NCBI GenBank assembly: GCA_963773765.1 | Contig: CAVZCC010000004.1 | Coordinates: 1-64,000, forward strand | Direction of reading: 5' to 3' | From: CAVZCC01 sp963773765 | Lineage (GTDB): Bacteria > Actinomycetota > Acidimicrobiia > Acidimicrobiales > Microtrichaceae | Length of the DNA: 64,000 nucleotides | In this document: piece after piece, positions 16,699 to 25,457 of the stretch | Numbering within the stretch: position 1 is the stretch's first letter | Layout: the number at the start of each line of letters is the position of its first letter | Notes under the pieces: generated by a model | What the model saw: the letters and a program-made list of their open reading frames with translations, nothing else | What the model was told of the DNA's origin: nothing | Database searches by the model: none | Made by a program: the position numbers and the translations under genes

Positions 16699-17274
16699 GT
16701 GGCCACGGACCCGACGGGGGAACCCACCGGTCAGGACCGCAGCGGCCAGGCCGGTGCGGCGCCGAACCTGAGGATCAACGTCTCGGAGTTGCGTCGCCGG
16801 CCCGGCAACCGGCGCCGCGTCGAGCGGGCGGTGCCCCTCGGCGGCCTGGAGATCTCCACCTCGGCCGTGCCCACCGGTGCGGACGGAGACCTGGACGTGG
16901 TGCTCGAGTCCCTGTCCGACGGGGTCACGGTCAACGGGTCGGTCACGTTCCCGTGGGAGGGCCCGTGCCGCCGCTGCCTGGAGGACACCTCGGGCACGGT
17001 GGAGGCCGACATCCACGAGATCTTCTCCGAGAAGACCGAGGGCGGCGACCTGCTGGCACTGGACGGCGACACCCTGGACCTGGGCCCGGTGGTGCGGGAC
17101 GCCGTGGTGCTGGCCCTTCCACTGGCCCCGCTGTGCCGGGAGGACTGCCCCGGCCCTGCTCCCGACGAGTTCCCGGTCATCCCGGCGGGGGAGGGCGTCC
17201 CGCCTGCGGACCCCCGGTGGGCGGCACTGTCCGAGCTCCGCTTCGACCCCGAGGGGTCCGATCCGCTACAGTGA
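16699..17274 (+). CDS. DUF177 / YceD-family protein
   Basis: A 191-residue protein of the family almost always encoded next to rpmF and linked to 23S rRNA accumulation in plants and bacteria. INVSELRRRPGNRRRVER near residues 26-43 and the Cys motif C-R-R-C-L-E near 94-99 are typical, as are the paired Cys in LCREDCPG near 150 and the C-terminal DPRWAALSELRF. The Cys pairs suggest zinc binding. It starts with a GTG 5 bases after the preceding stop and is followed by rpmF after a 121-base leader. Confidence 0.85.
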   Translation: MATDPTGEPTGQDRSGQAGAAPNLRINVSELRRRPGNRRRVERAVPLGGLEISTSAVPTGADGDLDVVLESLSDGVTVNGSVTFPWEGPCRRCLEDTSGTVEADIHEIFSEKTEGGDLLALDGDTLDLGPVVRDAVVLALPLAPLCREDCPGPAPDEFPVIPAGEGVPPADPRWAALSELRFDPEGSDPLQ

Positions 17275-17343
17275 CCGACCCGGTGCCCCCTGTCGGAGCT
17301 GATCGGCGCGGGACACGAGCGTCGAGTCAGACGTAGCGCCGAA

Positions 17344-17391
17344 CTCCAGAAGCGCCCACCTCCAGAGGCGCCGACCTGCAGAAGTAGAGAC
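17344..17391 (+). repeat. Three 16-bp tandem repeats in the rpmF leader
   Basis: CTCCAGAAGCGCCCAC (17344), CTCCAGAGGCGCCGAC (17360) and CTGCAGAAGTAGAGAC (17376) follow without gap and end four bases before the rpmF ATG. The third copy has drifted to a purine-rich AGTAGAGA that may act as the ribosome-binding region. A TACAGT box at 17267-17272 could start this leader. Confidence 0.75.
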
Positions 17392-17395
17392 GACG

Positions 17396-17575
17396 ATGGC
17401 TGTTCCCAAGAAGAAGACCTCCAAGGCCAAGGGCCGGAGCCGGCGGGCCTCCAACTGGACGCTCAAGGCGCCGTCGCGCAGCGTCTGCCCCCGCTGCAAC
17501 GCCGTCAAGCAGCCCCACGTCGTGTGCGGCAACTGCGGCTGGTACGCCGGCCGGCAGGCCCTCGACGTCGACTGA
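17396..17575 (+). CDS. rpmF: 50S ribosomal protein L32
   Basis: A 59-residue protein with the invariant start MAVPKKKTSKAKGRSRRA and a zinc ribbon C31-x2-C34 (CPRC) and C44-x2-C47 (CGNC). The ending GWYAGRQALDVD is normal for actinobacterial L32. It sits in the usual DUF177-rpmF-ACP-rnc order. The 121-base leader before it carries three 16-bp tandem repeats. Confidence 0.97.
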   Translation: MAVPKKKTSKAKGRSRRASNWTLKAPSRSVCPRCNAVKQPHVVCGNCGWYAGRQALDVD

Positions 17576-17682
17576 ACGTCCAGCTCCTGCCCTCGCCTCC
17601 GGACGCCGGGACGGGCCCGGCGGCGACCGTGTCGCTGACTTCCGGTCACCGATGATCACCCGGTGCCGGTGCCCGGGTGAGT

Positions 17683-17733
17683 ACAGTGACCGACCACCAC
17701 CGGGCCGTGCGGTCCGTGGTCCGAGTGAGGAGA
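17683..17733 (+). promoter_or_regulatory. -10 box and ribosome-binding site of the ACP gene
   Basis: TACAGT at 17683-17688 resembles a -10 element, and AGGAGA at 17728-17733 lies 12 bases before the GTG at 17746. The same TACAGT sequence also precedes rpmF. Confidence 0.35.
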
Positions 17734-17745
17734 GCGAAGCTCATC

Positions 17746-18033
17746 GTGCCTGCCGAGACCCACGTGCAACAGGGCCCCATCGAACGCCCGGAGGTGCTCC
17801 AGCTGGTCAAGGACCGGTTGGCGGACATCCTGGAGATCGACCCGGGCACCATCGGAGAGGGTGACTCCTTCGCGGAGGACCTCCATGCCGATTCCCTGGC
17901 GCTCATCGAGCTGGTGGAGGCACTGGAGGAGGAGCTCGGCGAACGCAGCGTCGGGTTCCGCATCGAGGACGAAGACCTCGAGGACCTGAAAACCGTGCGA
18001 GATGCCGTCGACTACGTCCTCGCACGACTCTGA
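17746..18033 (+). CDS. acpP: Acyl carrier protein
   Basis: A 95-residue carrier protein. The phosphopantetheine Ser lies in HADSLALIELVEALEEELGE, the canonical DSL motif followed by the acidic recognition helix II. The first helix is VLQLVKDRLADILEI and the C-terminal helix is LKTVRDAVDYVLARL. It carries acyl chains for fatty acid synthesis. GTG at 17746 is chosen for its AGGAGA and because it gives a normal ACP with a short N-terminal extension; in-frame starts further up are possible. No fab genes are adjacent. Its last 32 bases overlap the start of rnc. Confidence 0.9.
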   Translation: MPAETHVQQGPIERPEVLQLVKDRLADILEIDPGTIGEGDSFAEDLHADSLALIELVEALEEELGERSVGFRIEDEDLEDLKTVRDAVDYVLARL

Positions 18034-18793
18034 GCCGGTCGACGATCCTCCCATCGACGAGAACCCTCGGGACACGCTCTGCCGCCGGCTGGGGTACCGC
18101 TTCAGCGACCGGTCGTTGCTGGAGCTGTCACTGCGCCACCGCTCGTGGTGCGCGGAGAACGGCGCGGTGCCGTCCAACGAACGCCTGGAGTTCCTGGGTG
18201 ACGCGGTGCTCGGCCTCGTGGTGACCGACCACCTGTTCCGCTCGGCCCCGACCAGCAGCGAGGGCGTCCTCGCACGCCGCCGGTCGGAGCTCGTCAGCGC
18301 CACGGCGCTCGCCGGCGTGGCCCGCGCCATCGGCCTGGGCGATGCGCTCCTCCTGGGCAAGGGCGAGGAGGCCACCGGCGGGCGGGCCAAGACGTCGATC
18401 CTGGCCGACGCCATGGAGGGCGTGCTCGGCGCGGTCTACCTGGACGGCGGCGTCGGCGCGGCCACCGCCGTGGTCCTGCGCCTGCTGGACGGGCGCATCG
18501 CCGGGGTGGTCTCGGGCGAACTGGCCAGCGACCACAAGTCGCGGCTGCAGGAGGTGGCGGCGCACCGCTTCGGCGAGTTGCCCCACTACGACATCACCGA
18601 GGACGGTCCGGAGCACGAGAAGCGCTTCCGGGCCGTTGTCCGGATGGGGGGCGCGGCCTGGGGCGAAGGAGAGGGCCGCACCAAGAAGGAAGCGGAGCAG
18701 GCGGCCGCCCGGCAGGCGTCGGACCGGCTGGATGCCGAGTTGGAGGGCGAGTTGGACCAGGCGGGATCAACCCCGGGGGGTAACCATGCCTGA
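18002..18793 (+). CDS. rnc: Ribonuclease III
   Basis: A 263-residue double-strand-specific endoribonuclease that processes rRNA and mRNA. The catalytic signature NERLEFLGDAVLGL is at 59-72 (Glu63, Asp67), and the second acid pair is in ILADAMEG at 133-140 (Asp136, Glu139). A C-terminal dsRNA-binding domain runs from about 182 (DHKSRLQEVAAHRF) to about 248 (GRTKKEAEQAAARQASDRL). The ATG at 18002 lies inside the ACP gene, a 32-base overlap; a later start would remove part of the first helix. The gene overlaps the next one by 8 bases. Confidence 0.95.
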   Translation: MPSTTSSHDSEPVDDPPIDENPRDTLCRRLGYRFSDRSLLELSLRHRSWCAENGAVPSNERLEFLGDAVLGLVVTDHLFRSAPTSSEGVLARRRSELVSATALAGVARAIGLGDALLLGKGEEATGGRAKTSILADAMEGVLGAVYLDGGVGAATAVVLRLLDGRIAGVVSGELASDHKSRLQEVAAHRFGELPHYDITEDGPEHEKRFRAVVRMGGAAWGEGEGRTKKEAEQAAARQASDRLDAELEGELDQAGSTPGGNHA

Positions 18794-19619
18794 GCTTCCG
18801 GAGCTCGAGCTGCTGCGACGTGACCTGGAACGCGAGATCGGCGACCGCAAGGTCAAGGCCGTCGACGTCCCGGTGGCCGGGGTGGTGAAACACCCCACCA
18901 AGAAGGCGCTGATCGCGGCGGTGGCCGGCGCCAAGCTCACCGGAGTGACCCGGCGCGGCACCCTGATCCTCATCGGCGTGGAGGGCACCCACCAGCTGGT
19001 GCTGACCCTGGGGGAGCGGTCCCGGGTGCTGCGGGCCCAGGCCAAGGAGCCCAACGCGACCGGTACCGCGCTGGTGCTCACCTTCACCCAGGGCGGCCAG
19101 TTGCGGCTGGTGGACCCCAAGAAGGAGGCCAAGGTGGAGTACCTGGCCAACGAGGAGGTGGACGAGCGCCACCCCGAACTGGCCACCCTGGGCCTGGACC
19201 CGGTGGACGAACCGATCTCCTGGACCTCCTTCGGTGAGCTCCTGCTGCGCCGCGACGGCCGGCTCAAGTCGGTGCTCATGGACCCCACCTTCCTGGTCGG
19301 GATCGGGCCCATGTACTCCGACGAGATCCTGTTCCACGCCGGGCTCCGCTACGACCGGGTCCCTGCAGGTCTGTCGGCCCAGGAGATCCGCCGCCTCTAC
19401 CGCGCCGTGGTGGAAACGACCCATGAGGCGGTCAAGTACGGTGGCACCACCCTGGGGCCGGACGGTTGGGTCGGACCCACCGGAAAGCCGGGGGAGTACC
19501 AGGAGTACCTGACCGTCTACAAGCGGGACGGAGAGATGAGCCCCCGGGCCCGGGGACCCATCGTCAAGACCCGTTTCGGCAGCGGGTACACCTACTACTG
19601 CGAACAGACGCAGGTCTAG
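18786..19619 (+). CDS. Divergent formamidopyrimidine-DNA glycosylase (Fpg/Nei family)
   Basis: A 277-residue member of the Fpg/Nei base-excision family. It begins PELPELELLRRDLE, so the catalytic N-terminal Pro and Glu are kept. The helix-two-turn-helix is recognisable in FLVGIGPMYSDEILFHAGL. Three expected features are altered. The Lys in RRGKYL is Thr59 (TRRGTLIL). The Asn of GxGNxYxxE is Pro (GIGPMYSDE). The C-terminal four-Cys zinc finger is absent, with only one Cys left in SGYTYYCEQTQV. It could be a zincless glycosylase with a different lesion range. ATG at 18786 overlaps the rnc stop by 8 bases; rnc-fpg-smc is the standard order. Confidence 0.8.
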   Translation: MPELPELELLRRDLEREIGDRKVKAVDVPVAGVVKHPTKKALIAAVAGAKLTGVTRRGTLILIGVEGTHQLVLTLGERSRVLRAQAKEPNATGTALVLTFTQGGQLRLVDPKKEAKVEYLANEEVDERHPELATLGLDPVDEPISWTSFGELLLRRDGRLKSVLMDPTFLVGIGPMYSDEILFHAGLRYDRVPAGLSAQEIRRLYRAVVETTHEAVKYGGTTLGPDGWVGPTGKPGEYQEYLTVYKRDGEMSPRARGPIVKTRFGSGYTYYCEQTQV

Positions 19620-19670
19620 GCCGGTCCGTCACCAAGCCATCCGCCCAGCACGACCCACCGCGGGAGAGCC

Positions 19671-22600
19671 GTGTTCCTCAAGTCGCTCCAGATCAAGGGC
19701 TTCAAGTCCTTCGCCGACGCCGCCACCCTCACCCTGGAACCGGGCGTCACCGTGGTGGTCGGGCCCAACGGGTCCGGCAAGTCCAACGTGGTGGACGCCA
19801 TCGGCTGGGTGCTCGGGGCCCAGGCGCCCTCCGCGGTGCGTTCCCAGAAGATGGACGACGTCATCTTCGCCGGCACGTCCAAGCGCCCGGCGCTGGGCCG
19901 GGCCGAGGTCTCGCTCACCATCGACAACTCCGAGGGCCTGCTGCCCATCGACTTCACCGAGGTCACCCTGACCCGCCTGCTGTTCCGCTCCGGCGACAGC
20001 GAGTACGCCATCAACGGCGTGCCCTGCCGCCTGCTGGACATCCAGGAGCTCCTCTCCGACAGCGGCGTCGGCCGTCAGCAGCACGTCATCATCTCCCAGG
20101 GCAACATCGACGCCGTCCTCAACGCCCGCCCCGAGGAACGGCGCCTGATCATCGAGGAGGCGGCCGGGGTGCTCAAGTACCGCCGCCGCAAGGAGCGGGC
20201 CGAGCGCCGCCTCAGCGCGACGGAGGCCAACCTGACCCGCATCCAGGACCTGCTCCGGGAGGTCCGGCGCCAGCTCCGGCCCCTGGAGCGCCAGGCCGAC
20301 GCGGCCCGGCGCCACGGCGACCTGGTGGCCGAGCTCACCGCACTCCGTGTGCACGTGGCCGGCCGGGAGCTGCACCGCCTCCGGGCCCAGCTCGAGCAGT
20401 CCTCGCGCTCCCAGGGCGAGCTCCGGGGTGAGGACCAGCAGCTCCGGGCCGCGCTGGCGGACCTGGACGCCCGGGTCCTGGCCACCGAGGCGCAGCTGTC
20501 CGCCCTGGGCGGGCGCGACGTGGGCGACGTGCTGGTCCGCTACGAGAAGCTGCTGGAGAAGGGCCGGGGCCAACTGGCGCTCCTGGCCGAACGCCGCCGC
20601 AACGTGGACCGGGAGCTGACCGCGTCCGTGGACGCCGCGGTCATCGCCTCGCTGGAGGCGGAGTACGCCCAGCTCACCCAGGAGGCGGGACAGATCGAGG
20701 TCGACGGGGCCACGGTCACCACCCAGATCGCCGAGCTGGAGGAGGCCGAGGCCGTCCTGGCCGACGAGCGCCGCCGGTTCGAGGAGGAGTGGGGCGAGGG
20801 CGTTCCCGCCCCCAGCGGCGAGGCCTCGGGGGTCCGGGGGGAGTTGGCCGCGCTGCGCTCTGCCATCGGCCGGACCGGCACCGACCGGGAGCAGTTGGAG
20901 TCCCGCCGCGACGCGCTCCGGGAACGGACCGAGCGCCTGCGCTCGGAGGAGGGGCGCACCCGGGACGAGGCGACCCAGGCCGACCAGGACGCTCCGGCGG
21001 TGGACGGACGCGTCAGCGCCGCGGCGGCCTCCCGGGTGGCGGCGGAACAGGCCCTGGCCCGGGCCGAGGCGGCCACCACCGACGCCGAGGCCGACTACTC
21101 GGCCTGGTCCGCCCGGGCCGACGCCCTGTCGCTGGCGCTCGACGAGGCCCGCCAGCGGGCCGGGGCGGAGCGCCTGGCCGGCCTGGACGGCGTGCTCGGC
21201 ACCCTCCTGGACCTGGTCGACGTCGATCCGGGCTGGGAGGAGGCCTTCGAGGCCGCCGCCGGTGAGGCCCTCGGCGCGGTGGTGGTGGCCGACGTGGACG
21301 CCGCCCGCCGTGCCCTGTCGGCGCTGGCGTCGGGCGACCACCGGGGGGCGGTGCTCGCACTGGCCACCGGCCGCCCCGGTTCCGGCCGGGTCCCGACGGA
21401 GCTGCCCGGCGGTGACCGGGTCCGCACCCACGTCCGGGCCGCGGTCGGCGCCGGAGCAGCCGCGCCGGGCATCGAGTCCGTGCTGGACGCGTTGCTGGCC
21501 ACCGCGGTGGTGGTGGACGGCGACTGGGACCGGGCGCTCGACCGTTCCCTGCTGGACCCGTCGGCGGTGGTCGTGACGCGACGGGGCGACCGCTTCGGCG
21601 CCGCGGGGTGGCGCCTGCAGGCTGCCGGCTCCGGTGCCACCGGCGCCGCGCTGGACGAGGCCACGGGCCGGGCCGAGCAGGCCCTGGCCGCACGCGACCA
21701 GGCCCGCCGGGTCATGGAACAGGCCCGCGACGAGGTGGCCCGGACCCGTGGCGAGGAGCAGCAGGCCTCACGGGACCGCGACGCCGCGGAGTCGCGCCGG
21801 CGCTCCCTGGCCGAGGCCGTCGGCCGCCTGGCCCAGGACGCGGAGGAGGCCGAGGGCGAGCTGATGGCGCTGGGGTCGCACCTGGGCGAGTTGACCGAGC
21901 GCCTGGCCCGGGAGGAGGCCCGCGTCGCGGAGCTCGCCGCCCTGCTGCCGGAGCTGGAGGCCGCCGAGACCGAGCTGGGCGAGCGAGCCCGGCGCATGGC
22001 CGATGCCCGGGAACGTCTCGACGGGCGGGCCGCGACGGTGTCCTCGCACCGCACCGAGCTGGAGGTGCGCGTGGCCGGCCTGGAGGAGCGCCGACGCTAC
22101 GTCGGGGCCCGCCGGGCCCAGGTGGAGGAGCGGCTGACCCGGAACCAGGCCGAGCGGGACGCGGCCGCGGACCGTCGGGTGGAGCTGGAGGCCCGGGCCG
22201 TGGCCACCGAACGTCTGCAGGGCTTCGTCACGGCCCGCCTCCAGGTCATCGGCGCCAACCTGGACCAGCTCCGGGAGGAGCGCCGCCGCCAGTCCGAGGA
22301 GGCCCGGGAGGTCACGGCACGACTGGACGGCCTGCGCCAGGAGCGCGCCGCCGCGGAAGCAGCGCTGGAAGAGGTGCGGGCCCGACTGCAGAAGGCGGAG
22401 ATCGCCGATGCGGAGGCCCGCATGCGGCTGGACGCGGCCACCGAGTCGCTCCGTCACGACCTGGACTGCGAGCCGCAGGCCGCCATCGACGCCGAGTGCC
22501 CGCTGCTGCCCGACGGGGTCAGCCCCTCGGCCCGGGTCCGCGAGCTGGAGCGGGAGCTCCGGATCATGGGCCCCATCAACCCGCTGGCGCTGCAGGAGTT

Positions 22601-23171
22601 CGAGGAGCTGTCGGAGCGCCACCGGTTCCTGGAGAGCCAGCTGGAGGACATCCGCCAGACCCGCCGGGAGCTGGCCAAGGTGATCCGGGCCGTGGACGAG
22701 GAGATCGTCAACGTGTTCTCCGCCGCGTACGCCGACGTGAGCGAGAACTTCACCGCCCTGTTCGAGACCCTGTTCCCGGGGGGCCAGGGCCGGCTCCGCC
22801 TGACGGACCCGGACAACCTGCTGGAGACCGGCATCGAGATCGAGGCCAAGCCGTCCGGGAAGAACGTGCGCAAGCTGTCCCTGCTGTCGGGTGGGGAGCG
22901 GTCCCTGACCGCGCTGGCGTACCTGTTCGCCGTGTTCCGCTCCCGTCCGTCACCGTTCTACGTGATGGACGAGGTGGAGGCCGCGCTCGACGACGTGAAC
23001 CTGCACCGGTTCCTGGAGCTGGTGGCGGAGTTCCGGGCGTCCGCGCAGCTGGTCATCGTGAGCCACCAGAAGCGCACCATGGAGGCGGCGGACGTGCTCT
23101 ACGGGGTCACCATGGAGCCGGCCGGTTCGTCCAAGGTGGTGTCCGAGCGCGCCGCGACGGTCCTGGAGTAG
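19671..23171 (+). CDS. smc: Chromosome segregation ATPase SMC
   Basis: A 1166-residue condensin subunit. Walker A is GPNGSGKSN at 31-39, after LKSLQIKGFKSFADAATL. Two long coiled coils (about 170-490 and 670-1010) flank a hinge around 510-650 with the Gly-rich AGEALGAVVVADVDAA. The C-terminal head has the ABC signature LSGGERSLTALAYLFA at about 1072 and Walker B FYVMDEVEAALDD near 1098. It organises and resolves sister chromosomes with ScpAB, whose genes are not in this window. The GTG start at 19671 gives the usual MFLKSL opening. Confidence 0.97.
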   Translation: MFLKSLQIKGFKSFADAATLTLEPGVTVVVGPNGSGKSNVVDAIGWVLGAQAPSAVRSQKMDDVIFAGTSKRPALGRAEVSLTIDNSEGLLPIDFTEVTLTRLLFRSGDSEYAINGVPCRLLDIQELLSDSGVGRQQHVIISQGNIDAVLNARPEERRLIIEEAAGVLKYRRRKERAERRLSATEANLTRIQDLLREVRRQLRPLERQADAARRHGDLVAELTALRVHVAGRELHRLRAQLEQSSRSQGELRGEDQQLRAALADLDARVLATEAQLSALGGRDVGDVLVRYEKLLEKGRGQLALLAERRRNVDRELTASVDAAVIASLEAEYAQLTQEAGQIEVDGATVTTQIAELEEAEAVLADERRRFEEEWGEGVPAPSGEASGVRGELAALRSAIGRTGTDREQLESRRDALRERTERLRSEEGRTRDEATQADQDAPAVDGRVSAAAASRVAAEQALARAEAATTDAEADYSAWSARADALSLALDEARQRAGAERLAGLDGVLGTLLDLVDVDPGWEEAFEAAAGEALGAVVVADVDAARRALSALASGDHRGAVLALATGRPGSGRVPTELPGGDRVRTHVRAAVGAGAAAPGIESVLDALLATAVVVDGDWDRALDRSLLDPSAVVVTRRGDRFGAAGWRLQAAGSGATGAALDEATGRAEQALAARDQARRVMEQARDEVARTRGEEQQASRDRDAAESRRRSLAEAVGRLAQDAEEAEGELMALGSHLGELTERLAREEARVAELAALLPELEAAETELGERARRMADARERLDGRAATVSSHRTELEVRVAGLEERRRYVGARRAQVEERLTRNQAERDAAADRRVELEARAVATERLQGFVTARLQVIGANLDQLREERRRQSEEAREVTARLDGLRQERAAAEAALEEVRARLQKAEIADAEARMRLDAATESLRHDLDCEPQAAIDAECPLLPDGVSPSARVRELERELRIMGPINPLALQEFEELSERHRFLESQLEDIRQTRRELAKVIRAVDEEIVNVFSAAYADVSENFTALFETLFPGGQGRLRLTDPDNLLETGIEIEAKPSGKNVRKLSLLSGGERSLTALAYLFAVFRSRPSPFYVMDEVEAALDDVNLHRFLELVAEFRASAQLVIVSHQKRTMEAADVLYGVTMEPAGSSKVVSERAATVLE

Positions 23172-23196
23172 CCCCGGTGGGGCGGACGAGCGCGGC

Positions 23197-23592
23197 TCAG
23201 TAGCCGAGGGCGGCGCGGAACTGCTGTCCCACCACCATGGACTGGCCCATGCGCCTGACCCACTCCTGCACGGCGGGGCCGAACACGGCCGGGTCGTAGC
23301 CCATCTCGGACGCGATCTGGTTCATGCCGGCCTCGTCGGTCACGCCGCGGGCCTGGGCCTCCTTGGCCACAGCTGCGTACTCGGGGATGCCGATGCCGTT
23401 GATCGGCTGCAGCAGCGGGTCCTCGGTGGACAGCGCCGCGGTGGACGGCCCGCCCAGCACGGCCGGGTTCACCGGCATGCCCTGCACCCCGATCTGGCCC
23501 GCTCCGGCCTGGTCGGTGGCGTTCTCCTGGGCGAACTGCTGTGCCGCAGCCCCCGAGTCCATCCCGTCCTTGATCTTCTTGAAGATGCCCAT
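23197..23592 (-). CDS. Conserved-looking hypothetical protein, 131 aa
   Basis: Starts MGIFKKIKDGMDSGAAAQQFAQ with an amphipathic helix, then a Pro/Gly/Ala-rich middle and a helical C-terminus (EYAAVAKEAQARGVTDEAG and VFGPAVQEWVRRMGQSM). No signal peptide, membrane span or catalytic motif is seen. The amphipathic N-terminus may give peripheral membrane contact. It converges on smc and is divergent from the gene at 23665. I do not recognise a family. A GAAGGGAAG purine-rich run lies just upstream on its strand. Confidence 0.6.
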   Translation of the reverse strand: MGIFKKIKDGMDSGAAAQQFAQENATDQAGAGQIGVQGMPVNPAVLGGPSTAALSTEDPLLQPINGIGIPEYAAVAKEAQARGVTDEAGMNQIASEMGYDPAVFGPAVQEWVRRMGQSMVVGQQFRAALGY

Positions 23593-23651
23593 CTCGTGAC
23601 TTCCCTTCAGGTCCGTTCCGGTTCACGGTATCGACCGGAAATCCGGATCGG

Positions 23652-23657
23652 TACGGT
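23652..23657 (+). promoter_or_regulatory. -10 box of the 23665 gene, probably leaderless
   Basis: TACGGT lies seven bases before the ATG at 23665, so a transcript would start at or next to the start codon. No Shine-Dalgarno sequence is present between them. Confidence 0.4.
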
Positions 23658-23664
23658 GGGACCC

Positions 23665-24093
23665 ATGGGCCTGTGGTCGGACATCCTGCGCATCCGGAGG
23701 TCGGGCAAGGAGCTGGCGGAGGCCTCCGGTCGCCCGAGCACCGTCACCGGCGCCATCGCCCGCGTGCCGGCGGACCTGGCGTGGTCCGCCGGGGCGGCGG
23801 AGGCCGCGGCCGGTCAGGCCGGTGACGCGGCCGGGCCGCCCCACCACATCCCCGGCGGGCTGCCCGGCTGGGCCGTGCTGCGGGGGTTCCGGTCCACGGG
23901 CGAGATGGTCGGGTTCCAGCCGGTGGGCGTCCTGGAGGTGGACGTGCACCTGGACGGCCGCGAGCCCTACGCCGAGTCGGTCCGGATGGTCATCCCCTAC
24001 GAGCGGCTGACGTTCATGACCCACGGCCGCCGCCTGCGGGTCACCGTCGACCCGGCCGACCGCACCCACATGCTCGTCGACTGGTCCGCCTGA
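23665..24093 (+). CDS. Hypothetical protein, 142 aa
   Basis: A soluble protein starting MGLWSDILRIRRSGKELAEA, followed by an Ala/Gly linker and a beta-rich second half (VGVLEVDVHLDGREPYAESV, LTFMTHGRRLRVTVDPADRTHMLVDW). The second half has the look of a small beta-barrel. No motif allows a function to be named. The ATG at 23665 is preferred because a -10-like TACGGT stands 7 bases upstream; an in-frame ATG at 23596 would lie in the divergent promoter region. Confidence 0.55.
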   Translation: MGLWSDILRIRRSGKELAEASGRPSTVTGAIARVPADLAWSAGAAEAAAGQAGDAAGPPHHIPGGLPGWAVLRGFRSTGEMVGFQPVGVLEVDVHLDGREPYAESVRMVIPYERLTFMTHGRRLRVTVDPADRTHMLVDWSA

Positions 24094-24123
24094 CCAGGAC
24101 CCCCGAGGGGGCCGGGAGCGGGC

Positions 24124-24399
24124 TCAGCCCACGCCCAGGCACTCGCCGGTGATGGTGCCGATCTGGTCGGCGAACTCGGAGTCGGCGCTGGAGTCCTCGT
24201 TGAACATCGCCTTCACCAGCTCCTCCTTCTCCTTGACCTTGTCGTAGATGCAGCCTGCGGTCTGCTCGTCCACCGCTCCGCCGGACTCACTGGTGAGCTG
24301 GTCGACGAACTCGGCCTTGGTCGGGAGCTCGTCGTTGCTGCACGACGGGAACAGGAACGGGGCGGCAACGGCAAGGCCGATCAACACGATGCGCTTCAT
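24124..24399 (-). CDS. Small lipoprotein
   Basis: A 91-residue protein with a clear lipoprotein signal: MKRIVLIGLAVAAPFLFPSC, lipobox FPSC with Cys20. The mature part is acidic and helical, with two more Cys (AGCIYDKVK and TGECLGVG) likely to form a disulfide across a helical hairpin. Such small two-Cys helical lipoproteins are common in actinobacteria and their role is unknown. It follows the MoxR-DUF58-VWA genes on the same strand after an 85-base gap and may be read with them. Confidence 0.65.
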   Translation of the reverse strand: MKRIVLIGLAVAAPFLFPSCSNDELPTKAEFVDQLTSESGGAVDEQTAGCIYDKVKEKEELVKAMFNEDSSADSEFADQIGTITGECLGVG

Positions 24400-24484
24400 G
24401 GGGGTGACCTCCGGGCCCGGGCGCCGTTCGGCGTCACCGGCATGGTACGGATCGGCCGGTCGACCTGCCGGTTGAGGGATCGGG

Positions 24485-25457
24485 TCAGGGCAGCCGGCTG
24501 AACCACCGCAGCGACAGGCCGGCCGCGACGAGCAGGATGACCAGGCCGGCACCCACGAAGCGGAACGTGACGTCCTTGGACTCCTCGTCGTAGCCGATCG
24601 TGGACCCGAGCTGGTCGTACACGGACCGCAGGTCCTGGGCGGACTCGGCGGTGTAGGCGGTGCCCCCGGTCCCCTCGGCCAGACCCCTCAGCTCCTCCAC
24701 GTTGACCGGCACCCGGGTGGCCTGGCCGATCCCGTCGCCGTCCTCGTCCACGGTGATCTCGCCCTCGGGGGTGCCGTAGGCGATGGTGGACACGGCCACG
24801 CCCGGCGTCGTTGGCCAGGGGGATGGCGTCCTCGGTGGGCAGGCCGATGGTGGTCTCGCCGTCGGAGATGAGCACGATGGCGGCGTCGGGCTTCTTGCCG
24901 TCGGTGCCCTTGGACTGGCCCTCGATCACGTCCAGCGACAGCCGCACGGCATCGCCGATGGCGGTGGACTTGTCCAGCTCCAGGCCCTCGATGGCGGTGA
25001 CCACGTCCTGGTGGTCCTGGGTGGGCGGAACCAACAGCTGGGCGCTGCCGGCGAAGCTGACCAGGCCCACGTTGAGCTGCTCGGGCAGCTGGTTGACGAA
25101 CTCGGTGGCCGCCTTCTGCGCCGCCTCCAACCGGTTGGGGGACACGTCCTCGGCCGCCATCGACAGCGACGTGTCGATGGCCAGGATGATGGTGGACCGC
25201 TCCGAGGGCACCCGGACGGTCATGACCGGCTGGGCGAACGACGCCACCAGCACCGCCAGGGCGGCCAGGAACGCGCCGGCCACGGCGTGACGGCGCCAGC
25301 CCGGCCGCTTGGGTGCGACCTTGTCCAGCAGCTCCAGGTTGGAGAACCGGACGGCGTACCGGGGCTTGGTGAACTGCAGGGCGGCGTAGAGCACGCCCAG
25401 CGCCACCACGACCAGCAGCAGCCACAACCGCTCCGGCTCCAGGAACCAGTCCGTCAT
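24485..25457 (-). CDS. VWA-domain membrane protein (BatA-like), one-base frameshift
   Basis: N-terminal membrane helices at about 10-29 and 58-76 bracket a short loop. A von Willebrand factor A domain follows with a complete MIDAS start D95-T-S-L-S99 (LAIDTSLSM), the conserved Thr in KSTAIGDAVRLSLD and the Asp in VLISDGETT. The reading frame breaks after PLANDAG: one extra C in the run at 24800-24802 must be skipped to continue into VAVSTIAYGTPEG and the final membrane helix ending RWFSRLP. The repaired length is about 324 residues. It belongs to the MoxR-DUF58-VWA system, thought to act in envelope protein maturation or metal insertion. Confidence 0.8.
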
